Origin: Actinomycetota bacterium
GTDB lineage: Bacteria; Actinomycetota; Humimicrobiia; Humimicrobiales; Humimicrobiaceae
Direction: 5' to 3'
Assembly: GCA_028696435.1 (NCBI GenBank)
Contig: JAQVHC010000003.1
Span: forward strand, 1 to 33,284
DNA: 33,284 bases
In this document: piece after piece, positions 1 through 8,758 of the stretch
Numbering within the stretch: position 1 is the first letter of the stretch
Layout: every line of letters starts with the position of its first letter
The notes under the pieces: generated by a model
The model's input: the letters and a program-made list of their open reading frames with translations, nothing else
Databases searched by the model: none
Told to the model about the DNA's origin: nothing
Made by a program: the position numbers and the translations under genes

Positions 1-352
<352 letters not shown>

Positions 353-372
353 AACTAATTTTTATTAATTCG

Positions 373-407
373 CTCAAAGAACTTACACTATTTAGTTCTC
401 AAAGAAC
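373..407 (-). promoter_or_regulatory. Two boxA-like antitermination elements in the rRNA leader
   Basis: On the minus strand the rRNA leader carries GTTCTTTGAG twice: the plus-strand copies CTCAAAGAAC lie at 373-382 and 398-407, 25 bases apart. The upstream copy reads TTCTTTGAGAACT, very close to the boxA element found in Bacillus-type rRNA leaders. Such elements recruit NusB/NusE antitermination complexes (established knowledge). The role here is inferred from position, between promoter P2 and the 16S 5' end. The nusA gene of the same system is in this window. Confidence 0.6.
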
Positions 408-425
408 ATAAGATTAACCTGCAGA

Positions 426-454
426 AAAATAACATACAAGAGTTTATTTGTCAA
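426..454 (-). promoter_or_regulatory. rRNA promoter P2 (sigma-70 type)
   Basis: The minus strand reads TTGACA (complement of 449-454), a 17-base spacer, then TATTTT (complement of 426-431). The start point would fall about 70 bases upstream of the mature 16S 5' end, ahead of both boxA-like elements. Confidence 0.6.
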
Positions 455-532
455 TACAAATTAAATAGAAGTTTTCAAATGGATTAAAACTACTCTGTAG
501 CCTTCTCTGGCAACTTTTATTTAGCGTAGTAG

Positions 533-560
533 ATTATATCATTAAGTTAATATAAGTCAA
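533..560 (-). promoter_or_regulatory. rRNA promoter P1 (sigma-70 type)
   Basis: The minus strand reads TTGACT (complement of 555-560), a 16-base spacer and a perfect TATAAT (complement of 533-538). It lies roughly 100 bases upstream of P2, giving the tandem arrangement common for rRNA operons. The rest of 353-655 is AT-rich leader and spacer. I see no strong terminator between the recA stop codon and this promoter. Confidence 0.7.
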
Positions 561-655
561 TAGCACAAATTGCTTTTTGTGTTATTATTCAGTGATATTG
601 CCACTCTTGAGTTATTCTTTCTATTGTTATATCTATAATGTGTATATCAAGTTTA

Positions 656-1660
656 TTAATTTTTCTTTTTATCAATATCTATAGCAAGCATCTCTTTTAC
701 TTTCTTTTCAATCTCATCCATTATTTCTGGATTCTGTGATAGAAACACTTTTGCATTTTCCCTACCCTGACCAATCCGATCGCCTTTATATGAGTACCAC
801 GACCCACTTTTCTCTATAATCCCCAGCTCTGTTCCAACATCAATTATGCTTCCCTCTTTTGATATACCCTTTCCATACATTATATCAAATTCCGCACTTT
901 TAAATGGAGGAGCAACTTTGTTTTTAACTACTTTTGCACGTACCCTGTTGCCAATCACCTCGGTACCACTTTTAATATTATCAATTTTTCTTATATCTAT
1001 TCTAATTGATGCATAAAATTTTAATGCTCTGCCACCCGGTGTTACTTCTGGATTACCAAACATGACCCCTATTTTTTCCCTGAGCTGATTAATAAAAATT
1101 ACTGAAGTTTTTGTTCTGTTAATAACTCCGGTTATTTTTCTCAGGGCCTGAGACATCAGCCTTGCCTGAAGCCCTACATAAGTATCACCTATTTCACCCT
1201 CTAATTCAGCTCTCGGGACCAGAGCAGCAACAGAATCAATTACTATGACATCCAGTGCACCGCTTTTTAATAATATTTCACAGATATCCAGAGCCTGTTC
1301 TCCATTATCAGGCTGGGATAATAGAAGTTCTTCAATATTAACACCAAGGTTTCTGGCATAGCCCGGATCGAGTGCATGCTCTGCATCTATAAAAGCTGCT
1401 ATGCCTCCTTCTTTCTGAGCATTGGCAATAATATGCAGAGCAAGGGTTGTTTTTCCAGAAGCCTCCGGTCCAAATATTTCAGTTACCCTTCCTCTGGGTA
1501 TTCCTCCAATCCCGAGCGCTATATCAAGTTCCAGTGAATTTGTTGATATATGTCCTATATCCTGCAAAAGTTTTTTTTCACCCAATTTCATTATGGCACC
1601 ATTACCATATTGCCTTTCAATCTGAGATACGGTATTTTCTATAATTTTTTCCCTCTCCAT
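656..1660 (-). CDS. recA: Recombinase RecA
   Basis: RecA is the ATP-dependent strand-exchange protein that forms filaments on single-stranded DNA and triggers LexA-type repressor cleavage. The 334-residue product has Walker A GPEASGKT at about 64-71, Walker B VIVIDS at about 138-143, the L1 segment EIGDTYVGLQARLMSQALRK, and the L2 segment INQLREKIGVMFGNPEVTPG. The C-terminal tail is short compared with E. coli RecA (353 residues) and ends in lysines rather than an acidic stretch. The ATG at 1660 is preceded by GGAGG six bases upstream, a strong ribosome site. The gene follows thpR and cinA, the common cinA-recA neighbourhood of Firmicutes-type genomes. It has its own candidate promoter in the 165-base gap. 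I do not see a recognisable LexA box ahead of it. Confidence 0.98.
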   Translation of the reverse strand: MEREKIIENTVSQIERQYGNGAIMKLGEKKLLQDIGHISTNSLELDIALGIGGIPRGRVTEIFGPEASGKTTLALHIIANAQKEGGIAAFIDAEHALDPGYARNLGVNIEELLLSQPDNGEQALDICEILLKSGALDVIVIDSVAALVPRAELEGEIGDTYVGLQARLMSQALRKITGVINRTKTSVIFINQLREKIGVMFGNPEVTPGGRALKFYASIRIDIRKIDNIKSGTEVIGNRVRAKVVKNKVAPPFKSAEFDIMYGKGISKEGSIIDVGTELGIIEKSGSWYSYKGDRIGQGRENAKVFLSQNPEIMDEIEKKVKEMLAIDIDKKKN

Positions 1661-1719
1661 GCTAAACCTCCAGATAGTATTATCCTCAAAAAATTAAAAT
1701 AATAAAAACAACAATATTT

Positions 1720-1749
1720 TGTGCTTTTGCACATTAGCTTATTATAACA
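1720..1749 (-). promoter_or_regulatory. Candidate recA promoter with leader hairpin
   Basis: On the minus strand, TGTTATAAT (complement of 1741-1749) is an extended -10 box with a perfect TATAAT; no good -35 box is present. Right after it, TGTGC-AAAA-GCACA (1720-1733) forms a 5-bp hairpin with an AAAA loop, so a transcript starting there would carry this stem close to its 5' end. The stem is followed by a broken T-rich stretch, so a weak terminator for the preceding thpR transcript is an alternative reading. Confidence 0.45.
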
Positions 1750-1826
1750 TAATAAAATAAATTTAAAAAATATTTTACAATACTTTAAATATTTACAGCA
1801 TTCCAAAGAATCACTTTATAACACTC

Positions 1827-2405
1827 TTACTTTAAACTGAATCTATCAAGAATAATGTATCTTGCACCTTCAGGCCTGAGCTGGCTTTCGAATAATGTAA
1901 GCTCCTTACAATTCAAAACAGCATTTATCTCTTTCCCACTGCTGGACATTAACTCTTTTATATTCTCTCTATTCTTCAACCTTGCAATAGTTATATGAGG
2001 GGAAAATTTCTTTTTTTCTCTTTTTATCTTAATCCTTGAAAGATTATCCTCGAGCTCATTATAAATTTTACATATTTGCTCCCCACCACTATCAACTTCC
2101 AGAAAAACAACCCTTGCGTTCCGGGGGTCAGGAAAAGCATTTACTACTCCGCTTATTTTATATTCAAATTTTTCAAATCGACCAGCAGTTGCCTTTATTG
2201 CCTCTTTTATTTTTTCTATTTTATTGATTTCTGTATCGCCCAGAAATTTTAAAGTTAAATGAATATTTGAAGCCGCCACTACTCTTGCATATTTTTTACT
2301 CCCGAATATATCCATTGCTAATTTATATATACTGCATCTTATGTCTTCAGGTAATTCTATAGCTATAAATAATCTCTTTTTTAATTCATTCTCATTAATA
2401 TCCAC
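1827..2405 (-). CDS. thpR: RNA 2',3'-cyclic phosphodiesterase (LigT/ThpR family)
   Basis: This is a 192-residue 2H phosphoesterase. The two hallmark HxT motifs are visible: HLTL at 49-52 (in the context NIHLTLKFLG) and HITI at 137-140 (SPHITIARLK). Family members open 2',3'-cyclic phosphates on RNA or small nucleotides in the cytoplasm; the physiological substrate is usually unknown. The start is GTG at 2405, only 15 bases after the cinA stop, with a weak purine-rich site (GTGGTG) ahead of it, so translation may be coupled to cinA. The cinA-thpR-recA order is common in Firmicutes-type genomes. The length is normal for the family (about 180-190). Confidence 0.92.
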   Translation of the reverse strand: MDINENELKKRLFIAIELPEDIRCSIYKLAMDIFGSKKYARVVAASNIHLTLKFLGDTEINKIEKIKEAIKATAGRFEKFEYKISGVVNAFPDPRNARVVFLEVDSGGEQICKIYNELEDNLSRIKIKREKKKFSPHITIARLKNRENIKELMSSSGKEINAVLNCKELTLFESQLRPEGARYIILDRFSLK

Positions 2406-2420
2406 TATATCACCACTATA

Positions 2421-3722
2421 TTAACTTTCTTTAAGGTACCTTTCATTTATTGTTATCCTTAATTCATTCAATATAAATTGCGCAACTCTGAATTTAATTT
2501 CACATCTATTGCCACTAAATATCCTTTTATATGTTTTTTTATATCTTTCCGGTCCTGTGATACAACAATAAACAAGGCCAACTTTTTTGTCTTTTGCTTC
2601 CGGCCCAGCATAACCGGTAACACTTACTGAATAATCTGAATTAAAAATATTTTTAGCGTTTTCTGCCATTTCAATACATACTTTACGGCTCACTGCTCCA
2701 TATTTTTTAAGTACAATTCTGTCAACATTTAATAATTTCATTTTTGAGAAGTCTGAGTATGATACTATACCACCCAAAAAAAAATCTGAACTCCCGGGCG
2801 TATCTGTTATTATACTGCTAATAAGCCCACCTGTTATTGACTCAGCAGTACTTATAGATAACTTGCTACCAGTCTTTTTATTAACCTTTTTAATCACTTC
2901 CTTCAGACTATCGGAAATTATACTATCATCTTTTCCGTAAAAATAATTTCCAAGCTTTTTTGAAATCTTATCTTCGATCTTCCTTAAATTCCTGTCAGCT
3001 TCTATTACATCTCTACCTTTCGCCAGCAGTATTATTTTTATCAAACCCGGATTTGCAATAATACCAACTTCTACATTAATTTTTCTGGCTTCGACCATAA
3101 TCTTTTTTATTTTTTCCTCTATTTCTGTTTCGCTAATATCTGTAGTGAGGAGTGTTGATTTCCTTAATATTAATCCATTTCTCTCCAGACCTTCTTCCTT
3201 CACTTTTCTCTCCAGAAATGGCACAATGCTTTCCTCAAACATGCTTTTCATTTCTTTTGGAACACCGGGTATGCAGAATAATACCTTCCCGTTATCAAGC
3301 ATTATTCTGAACCCGGAAGCACTGCCTATTTTTGGTTTAATTGGAAAAGAACCTTCAGGAATATAAGATTGCCTGAGTAATCTTTCTGTTATATTTTTAT
3401 CTTTTACTTTCTTTTTGAATTTCAGGCTTGTTTTATCAAGCTTTTCGTCTCTTATAAGTCTTTTTTTTAATACTTCCGAAACTGCACCTCTTGTAATATC
3501 ATCGTCTGTGGGGCCAAGCCCACCGTTTATTATTATTACATCACTGTACTTTAATCCCTGCTCTACAACATTCATAATTTCTGCAGCATTATCTCTTACC
3601 GTAAACATGTATTTACACTCCAGACCAATATCAGTAAGCCGTTCTGCAATATATCTGGAATTTTCATTTAGAATCAGACCAAGAGTTAATTCAGTACCTA
3701 TACTTATTATTGAACAATCCAT
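2421..3722 (-). CDS. cinA: CinA-like protein: MoCF-like domain plus PncC (NMN amidohydrolase) domain
   Basis: The 433-residue protein has the two-part CinA architecture. The N-terminal molybdopterin-binding-like domain carries ISIGTELTLG near residue 6 and GGLGPTDDDITRGAV near residue 68. Family members with this domain cleave ADP-ribose and related compounds. The C-terminal domain (about 280-425) carries STAESITGGLISSIITDTPG and VTGYAGP, the signature of PncC, which deamidates nicotinamide mononucleotide in the pyridine nucleotide salvage cycle. CinA is competence-induced in some Firmicutes (family knowledge). The start is ATG at 3722, without a clear Shine-Dalgarno sequence and 48 bases after ftsK. 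A T9 run inside the coding sequence (near 2776-2784) is in frame here, unlike the comparable run in truB. Confidence 0.93.
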   Translation of the reverse strand: MDCSIISIGTELTLGLILNENSRYIAERLTDIGLECKYMFTVRDNAAEIMNVVEQGLKYSDVIIINGGLGPTDDDITRGAVSEVLKKRLIRDEKLDKTSLKFKKKVKDKNITERLLRQSYIPEGSFPIKPKIGSASGFRIMLDNGKVLFCIPGVPKEMKSMFEESIVPFLERKVKEEGLERNGLILRKSTLLTTDISETEIEEKIKKIMVEARKINVEVGIIANPGLIKIILLAKGRDVIEADRNLRKIEDKISKKLGNYFYGKDDSIISDSLKEVIKKVNKKTGSKLSISTAESITGGLISSIITDTPGSSDFFLGGIVSYSDFSKMKLLNVDRIVLKKYGAVSRKVCIEMAENAKNIFNSDYSVSVTGYAGPEAKDKKVGLVYCCITGPERYKKTYKRIFSGNRCEIKFRVAQFILNELRITINERYLKES

Positions 3723-3770
3723 AACCAGTTTTGCATATAATTTTATAGTTTTACATGATTTTAATTACTT

Positions 3771-6068
3771 CTATTCTCCAAGCAATTTATTAAGGTCTTC
3801 TTTTGAGATTAATACTTCTCTCGGTTTACTTCCGTCGTATCCGCTGACCATTCCTCTGTCTTCCATCTGATCTATAATTCTTGCTGCCCTCGAGTATCCT
3901 ACTCTTAATCTTCTCTGCAGTAACGAAGCTGACGCATGCCCGAAATCCACAACTATTCTTAAAGCTTCATAGAACAGTTCATCCTCATCTTTCGTCTTAA
4001 CCTCATCATCGCTCATTCTTCTGGATATTTCTATACTATAATCAGGGATACTCATATTTCTAATATAGCCCGTAATCATTTCTATTTCATTGGATGTTAC
4101 AAATGAACCCTGAACTCTTTCAGGCCTGTTGGAGTAATATGGCAGGTAAAGCATATCACCTTTGCCCACCAGTTTTTCGGCTCCAGCACAATCAAGTATT
4201 ACACGGGAATCCACATTGGATGTAACCATGAACGCTATTCTTGATGGGATATTTGCTTTTATTAATCCCGTTATTACATTTACAGAAGGCCTCTGGGTAG
4301 ATATTAAAAGGTGGATACCCACTGCCCGCCCCATCTGGGCAATCCTGCATATACTGTCTTCTACTTCTGAAGCTGACAACATCATTAAATCCGCAAGTTC
4401 ATCAATAATTACCAGAATATACGGAAGGGGTTTAAAACTTTCGTCTTCTATTGCACTTCTTTTTGCTTCAAAATTATACATTTCAATAGATTTAAAATTT
4501 CTTTTAACCAGTGTTGTAAATCTATTCTCCATTTCTTCCACCACCCATGAAAGCACAGATGATGCTTTTTTGGGATTAATGACTACTGGTGACAACAGAT
4601 GGGGAATTCCATTATATATACTGAGTTCTACCATTTTCGGGTCTATCATAACAAATCTGACATCGGATGGTTTTACCTTCATTAAAAGAGAAATAATAAT
4701 GCTGTTAAGACAGGAACTTTTCCCTGAATTAGTTGCCCCTGCAATTAATACATGTGGCATTTTAGCTATATCCATATAAACTATATTTCCTGATAGGTTT
4801 TTCCCAAGAGGTACATTTAATAAGTTATCCATAAGATTCCTGTCATCACCTGAAAAAATATCTCCAAGAGTAACTATGCTTCTTACAGTATTTGGCACTT
4901 CGATACCTATTGCAGATTTACCCGGTATAGGAGCTAATATCCTGATATCGGGAGAACCGAGAGCAACACAGAAATCATCCTCAAGACTTAAGAGTCTCTG
5001 AACTTTTACACCTGGTAAAAGTTTTAATTCATAGAGGGTTACTGTGGGCCCACTTACTACTCGCTCTATCCTTGCATCCACGTTAAAATCACTCAATAAT
5101 CTCTGTAATGTATGAACCCTTTCCTTTACACTTTCTTTATAAAGGTGTGATTGTATGTTCCTAGACTTTTTTAATAAATTAATTGGTGGAAATCTGTAAT
5201 TATTTTCAGTTTCGCCACTTTTTACTATGGGTATTTTCAACTGACCTTTTAACTGCTCCTCCTCCAGCCGTCCTTCTACAGCACCTGCCATGTCATATTT
5301 TCTTATATGTTTATCCGATACTTCACTTTTATCTTTTGAACCCTTCGCGGTATGATCAATAATTTCAATTTCTCTAAAATCTTCACTTTTTCCACTGTTA
5401 TATACTTTATCTTTGCTTATTCCTATCCTATCCGGTGTTTTTCCCTCTTCCGGGAAGTCTTTTTCCTTTAATGATGCGATTCTGGATTTTACTTTTAAAT
5501 TTTTAAAAAAATTAATTACTTTTTTACCTGCTTCTATAAGAGAAATTTTTGTTATTATAAGCAACGATATAATTATCAAAACTACCAGCAGTGCTATGGC
5601 CCCTGCACTACTAAAAAGTCTGGATAGTCCATAAAAAATCCAGGCTCCTATAATGCCTCCCCTTGCCTTTATTAAAACCTCATCAAAGATATTTACATAC
5701 TTAAGGTTGTTACTGATAATTCCTAAAATTGATAAAAAAAGAAGTAAAAATCCCCAGCCAAAACTTGAGGACAAAAAGCGAATTCTTTCAAAGAAAAAAC
5801 TAAAACCCCATATTACGAGCAGAAATGGTATTAAGTACTTGCCAGCTCCAAAAATATAGGATAAAAAATTATTTATTTTCTCGTTTACTACACCGTAATC
5901 AGATAGGCCGAATACACTGATAAACAATAGAACTGCAAGTGTTATTATAAGTACACCGTATACTTCAGTTCTTCTTTTAACATAGCTTCTCTTTTCTTCT
6001 GTAGTACCTGATTTATATTTTTTCCCACTTTTTACTGTTTTCTTCCTTTTATTTTTACTGGCTGTCAT
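3771..6068 (-). CDS. ftsK: DNA translocase FtsK/SpoIIIE family
   Basis: The 765-residue protein is the septal DNA pump that moves chromosome ends through the closing septum and aids dimer resolution with Xer recombinases. Four hydrophobic segments lie at about 37-59, 70-95, 103-121 and 137-172. A charged linker of about 130 residues follows, short compared with E. coli FtsK. The motor has Walker A AGATNSGKSS near 440-450, SpoIIIE-like in sequence, and Walker B YILVIIDELADL near 548. The C-terminal gamma winged-helix (about 690-760, with SASLLQRRLRVGYSRAARIIDQME) reads the KOPS/SRS polarity sequences. The start is ATG at 6068; no clear ribosome site is seen, only A-rich sequence. In Bacillus the orthologue also lies downstream of the dap genes and an RNase J gene. 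A Xer recombinase gene is at 30629-31534. Confidence 0.96.
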   Translation of the reverse strand: MTASKNKRKKTVKSGKKYKSGTTEEKRSYVKRRTEVYGVLIITLAVLLFISVFGLSDYGVVNEKINNFLSYIFGAGKYLIPFLLVIWGFSFFFERIRFLSSSFGWGFLLLFLSILGIISNNLKYVNIFDEVLIKARGGIIGAWIFYGLSRLFSSAGAIALLVVLIIISLLIITKISLIEAGKKVINFFKNLKVKSRIASLKEKDFPEEGKTPDRIGISKDKVYNSGKSEDFREIEIIDHTAKGSKDKSEVSDKHIRKYDMAGAVEGRLEEEQLKGQLKIPIVKSGETENNYRFPPINLLKKSRNIQSHLYKESVKERVHTLQRLLSDFNVDARIERVVSGPTVTLYELKLLPGVKVQRLLSLEDDFCVALGSPDIRILAPIPGKSAIGIEVPNTVRSIVTLGDIFSGDDRNLMDNLLNVPLGKNLSGNIVYMDIAKMPHVLIAGATNSGKSSCLNSIIISLLMKVKPSDVRFVMIDPKMVELSIYNGIPHLLSPVVINPKKASSVLSWVVEEMENRFTTLVKRNFKSIEMYNFEAKRSAIEDESFKPLPYILVIIDELADLMMLSASEVEDSICRIAQMGRAVGIHLLISTQRPSVNVITGLIKANIPSRIAFMVTSNVDSRVILDCAGAEKLVGKGDMLYLPYYSNRPERVQGSFVTSNEIEMITGYIRNMSIPDYSIEISRRMSDDEVKTKDEDELFYEALRIVVDFGHASASLLQRRLRVGYSRAARIIDQMEDRGMVSGYDGSKPREVLISKEDLNKLLGE

Positions 6069-6137
6069 TTTCTAAAAATTTAGATTTTTATTTTATAATC
6101 TGATTTTTAATTTATTCCAAACCCATCCTTATAAAAG

Positions 6138-7802
6138 CTAAAGACTTACGATTTTTGCTATTATTATAGGTCTTATTCCTGCTTTTTTAAAAATAAATTT
6201 ACTTACTCTATCATTAACAACACCCTCAATCATATTTTTATCTATAATATTTTTAGAGAAACAGTTTTTTATAGTGTCTTTTATAATATTCTTTAACTTT
6301 TCAATAATCTCATTTAAATCTTTAATATATATAACTCCCTTCATGGTAAAATCAGGTTCATGTAAGATTACTTTTTTTGTAAAATCGACACCCACAACTA
6401 TAAATATAATACCATTTCCTGATAATATTCTCCTATCTTTAAGAACCGTATCTTCTATATTTCCCATGCCAATGCCATCAATATAAATAGTCTGTGGGTT
6501 TAAATTTCCACTAACCCTGCACTGATTTACATTCATCTTAATAATATCTCCATCTTCTGCAATTATAATATTGTCTTCACCTATCCCTATTGATTTAGCT
6601 ATTCGTGCATTCTGTATCTTATGTTTATTTTCTCCGTGAACCGGTATAAAATATCTCGGGCTAGCAAGACTTATCATAATTTTTATTTCTTCGCTTGCAG
6701 CGTGGCCAGACACGTGAACACCTGAAATAGATTCATAGAAAACATCTGCACCCTGCCTTATTAGCCTGTTGATGGTATTTGATATAGCTTTTTCATTTCC
6801 TGGAACCGGGGAAGCAGATATTATTACCATATCGCCTTTCATAATACTCACTCTTTTATGTTCACCGAGCGCCATCCGGTTTAACGCTGAAAGTGGCTCC
6901 CCCTGACTACCAGTAGCAAGTATTACTATCTCTTTTAAGGGATAATCATCTATTCTTGTTATTGGAATTATTGTATCCTCAGGAATCTTCAGGTAACCAA
7001 GCTCTGAAGAAACCCTGATTGTTTTCAAAATTGATTTTCCAGAAATAGCAACTTTTCTGCCGGACTTTCTGGCAACATCAAGCACCTGTTGTATCCTGTG
7101 TATGTGTGATGAAAAAGTAGCAACAATAATTCTTTTCTGCGCTTCCTCAAATTTATCATGCAGGGTTTTTCCAACGTCTTTTTCAGGAAGAGTATAACCA
7201 ATTTCTTCAGCATTGGTGCTATCACATAAAAGCGCAAGGACTCCTTTACTGCCTGCTTCTGCAATTTTTGAAAATTGGGTTACTTTTTTATCAATTGGTG
7301 TAAGATCAAATTTAAAATCTCCAGTATGAACAACTGTTCCGACGTCTGTCTTTATAATCAACCCCACACCATCCGGTATACTGTGATTAACCCTAAAAAA
7401 TTCTATATGAAACGGCCCTATATCCAGAGGTTTATCAGGGTCTATCTCATTATATTTTATGTTTATTCCATTACCCTGATTATTTAACCCGGCTTTTATC
7501 AGACCTATTGTAAGTCTTGTTGCAAATATCGGTACATTTATTTCCTTGAATAGAAAGGGAATACCACCAATATGGTCCTCATGACCGTGTGTAACTATTA
7601 ATGCTTCTACTTTCTCTTTATTTTTTTTAATATATGAAAAATCCGGTATTATAAAATCAACGCCGGGCATATCATCATCAGGAAACATCAAACCGCAATC
7701 AACAATAATAATCCGGTTATCCTTTTCAAAGATCATCATATTCTTGCCGACACCGTTTAATCCTCCAAGCGGTATTAATTTTAAATTAGTTTTCTTTACC
7801 AT
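6138..7802 (-). CDS. rnj: Ribonuclease J
   Basis: The 554-residue metallo-beta-lactamase/beta-CASP nuclease has the metal-binding signature THGHEDHIGG at 71-80. The later motifs HTGDFKFD, SGHAASEE and PVHGE (beta-CASP and third metal-site elements) are also present. RNase J performs 5'-3' exonucleolytic and endonucleolytic processing of mRNA and rRNA. With the PNPase gene at 10876 and NrnA at 15654, the window encodes a Firmicutes-style RNA decay set. The length matches the roughly 555 residues usual for RNase J1/J2. The start is ATG at 7802. The best Shine-Dalgarno sequence, AAGGTGAG, is 18 bases away, inside the loop of a possible TTAGCA/TGCTAA hairpin (7812-7839), and an in-frame stop just upstream excludes an earlier start. 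The gene follows dapA, as rnjB does in Bacillus. Confidence 0.95.
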   Translation of the reverse strand: MVKKTNLKLIPLGGLNGVGKNMMIFEKDNRIIIVDCGLMFPDDDMPGVDFIIPDFSYIKKNKEKVEALIVTHGHEDHIGGIPFLFKEINVPIFATRLTIGLIKAGLNNQGNGINIKYNEIDPDKPLDIGPFHIEFFRVNHSIPDGVGLIIKTDVGTVVHTGDFKFDLTPIDKKVTQFSKIAEAGSKGVLALLCDSTNAEEIGYTLPEKDVGKTLHDKFEEAQKRIIVATFSSHIHRIQQVLDVARKSGRKVAISGKSILKTIRVSSELGYLKIPEDTIIPITRIDDYPLKEIVILATGSQGEPLSALNRMALGEHKRVSIMKGDMVIISASPVPGNEKAISNTINRLIRQGADVFYESISGVHVSGHAASEEIKIMISLASPRYFIPVHGENKHKIQNARIAKSIGIGEDNIIIAEDGDIIKMNVNQCRVSGNLNPQTIYIDGIGMGNIEDTVLKDRRILSGNGIIFIVVGVDFTKKVILHEPDFTMKGVIYIKDLNEIIEKLKNIIKDTIKNCFSKNIIDKNMIEGVVNDRVSKFIFKKAGIRPIIIAKIVSL

Positions 7803-7847
7803 ATCTGCTTATTAGCAAAACTCACCTTCTACCTGCTAAATTATTCT

Positions 7848-8729
7848 TTAAATTATTTTGTGTTTTTTTAAAATCTCTCTAAATGTTTCCAGTTCCTTTT
7901 CTTCCATACTGCATAATGGTAATCTGCATGGCCCAACACTTATACCTGCCATGTTTAAAGCTTCTTTAATAGGAACCGGATTTGGAGCAATAAAAATTCC
8001 ATTGAAAATATCAAGCATTTCAAGATGTATTTTAGCCGCACGGGTATAATCACCCTTCTTAAAAGAGGATATCATCTGCTTTATCTCTCTGCATATAATA
8101 TGTGAGGCTACACTTATTATCCCATAACCACCAAGCGATAGTACAGGCAGGGTATCACCATCATTGCCGCTGTATACCACAAAATCATTTTCACTATCCC
8201 TGATTATTTCTGATATTTGCCTCATGTCACCACTGGCTTCTTTTACACCACAGATATTATCAATTTTTGAAAGCTCCACACAGGTTTTTGAACTTATATT
8301 AGATACTGTTCTTGACGGAACATTATAAAGGATTATAGGAATATTTACTTCAGCTGCAATAGCCTCAAAATGCCTGTAAATACCCTGCTGTGAAGGTTTA
8401 TTGTAATAAGGTGCAACAATCAGAAGGCAGTCCACTCCTATTCTCTCTGCTTCTTTTGATAGTTCTATAGAATGTTTTGTATCATTTGAACCCGTCCCTG
8501 CAATAATTTTAACTCTGTCCCCGAAATTATTCTTTGCAAATCTGAATAATTCCAGTTTTTCCCCATCACTAAGAGTTGAACATTCTCCAGTAGAACCGGA
8601 CAGTAATATTCCATCAGTTCCTTCATTTATAAGATAATCCATTAACTTGCCACAGGACTCAAAATCCACATTATAATTTTTATCAAAAGGTGTAACCATT
8701 GCTGTGATTACTTCACCCATATCCAGCAT
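7848..8729 (-). CDS. dapA: 4-hydroxy-tetrahydrodipicolinate synthase
   Basis: DapA condenses pyruvate with aspartate semialdehyde, the committed step to diaminopimelate and lysine, in the cytoplasm. The 293-residue TIM-barrel protein has GSTGE at 45-49, the catalytic tyrosine in YNVPSRT (Y135), a PYYN segment near 108, and the Schiff-base lysine in GVKEASGD (K163). The start is ATG at 8729, eight bases after the strong AAGGAGG site. A second ATG three codons later is too far from that site. The gene lies 29 bases downstream of dapB, so the two form a dap pair preceded by the M16 peptidase, as in Bacillus-type genomes (with dapG or spoVF genes missing). Function is assigned from catalytic residues and context. 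Confidence 0.97.
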   Translation of the reverse strand: MLDMGEVITAMVTPFDKNYNVDFESCGKLMDYLINEGTDGILLSGSTGECSTLSDGEKLELFRFAKNNFGDRVKIIAGTGSNDTKHSIELSKEAERIGVDCLLIVAPYYNKPSQQGIYRHFEAIAAEVNIPIILYNVPSRTVSNISSKTCVELSKIDNICGVKEASGDMRQISEIIRDSENDFVVYSGNDGDTLPVLSLGGYGIISVASHIICREIKQMISSFKKGDYTRAAKIHLEMLDIFNGIFIAPNPVPIKEALNMAGISVGPCRLPLCSMEEKELETFREILKKHKII

Positions 8730-8758
8730 AATACTGCCCTCCTTAAATAAATACTCAA

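Noticed and set aside
569..592. CACAAA/TTTGTG hairpin between recA and rRNA promoter P1 as a recA terminator
   Set aside because: Stem of six AT-rich pairs with no following T-run on the minus strand; too weak to call.
2776..2784. T9 run in cinA as a second frameshift site
   Set aside because: The reading frame continues correctly through it (SDFFLGGIVSYS), so there is no disruption.
3415..3870. 151-codon open frame on the plus strand across the cinA-ftsK boundary
   Set aside because: Low-complexity Ser/Ile/Phe translation typical of a shadow of Lys/Glu-rich genes; it overlaps two well-supported genes.
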